NCBI RefSeq assembly: GCF_012584455.1
Contig: NZ_JABAEB010000005.1
Span: 1 to 64,000 of the forward strand
Origin: Shewanella oncorhynchi
Lineage (GTDB): Bacteria > Pseudomonadota > Gammaproteobacteria > Enterobacterales > Shewanellaceae
Reading direction: 5' to 3'
DNA: 64,000 nucleotides
How positions within the stretch are numbered: the stretch's first letter is position 1; the number at the start of each line of letters is the position of its first letter. The position numbers were made by a program, and so were the translations under genes. Positions 63,943-64,000 of the stretch are shown here, piece after piece. The notes beneath the pieces were generated by a model. It ran no database searches. It had not been told where the DNA came from and saw only the letters and a program-made list of their open reading frames with translations.

Positions 63943-64000
63943 TGCCGCAGCTGGAAAAGGCTTTCAGCACTCGGCCGTTTTCTCTGCCCATGACTGAGCG
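63932..64000 (-). CDS. Possible C-terminal end of a gene cut by the window edge
   Basis: A 22-codon minus-strand frame (RSVMGRENGRVLKAFSSCGT...) enters from the right edge and stops in the third tandem repeat. It is too short for recognition. It may be real or chance. Confidence 0.3.
   Translation of the reverse strand, partial: RSVMGRENGRVLKAFSSCGTVS

Overview
The window is chromosomal DNA of a facultatively anaerobic gammaproteobacterium, almost certainly Shewanella of the oneidensis/putrefaciens/baltica group. The evidence is a pentahaem nitrite reductase NrfA with the CWSCK active-site haem beside narQP, arcA, a DyP peroxidase like the TyrA protein of S. oneidensis, the zapA-6S RNA-ygfA cluster, and a complete gcvTHP operon. 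This identification rests on recognising protein sequences by eye, not on a search.

Bases 1-51,260 are mostly housekeeping. They hold fbp, an S9 dipeptidyl peptidase, arcA, a lysine riboswitch driving lysC and an M14 amidohydrolase, zntB, narQP divergent from nrfA (with a NarP 7-2-7 site and an FNR-type site between them), a probable sigma54-driven glnK-amtB operon, aroG, an Atm1-type ABC exporter, an FMN glutamate-synthase-like protein, fpr, and a Fur-boxed Fe(III) ABC transporter. They continue with ggt, a DyP peroxidase, argR (with ARG boxes) and mdh, folM, ygfA, 6S RNA, zapA, ygfB, ubiH and ubiI, and gcvT-gcvH-gcvP. Terminators are clear after most units.

Bases 51,260-57,300 form an accessory block. 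After the gcvP terminator and an 88-bp inverted-repeat element come four overlapping minus-strand genes. Read in transcription order they are a CD-NTase, an E2-E1 fusion (Cap2), a JAB/JAMM isopeptidase (Cap3) and a two-TM SAVED effector (Cap14-like). Together they make a complete type II CBASS anti-phage operon. A NERD-domain membrane protein lies upstream of it.

Bases 57,300-64,000 hold an SGNH/GDSL lipase with an Asp/Glu/Ile repeat, a decayed REP-type transposase fragment and a DUF2726 protein. They then contain what I consider the most interesting structure here. The 3' end of a DUF3297 gene (stop at 63535) is repeated three more times (near 59851, 60891 and 62518), and each copy still encodes the same last ~21-22 residues. 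Between the copies lie three small modules with matching outer ends and unrelated cargo: a periplasmic solute-binding-like protein; a threonine-attenuator leader plus an editing-domain-less threonyl-tRNA synthetase; and an orphan toxin tail with a SUKH immunity protein. No recombinase gene is visible among them. This looks like a tandem array of tiny integrative cassettes that rebuild the end of the gene they insert into.
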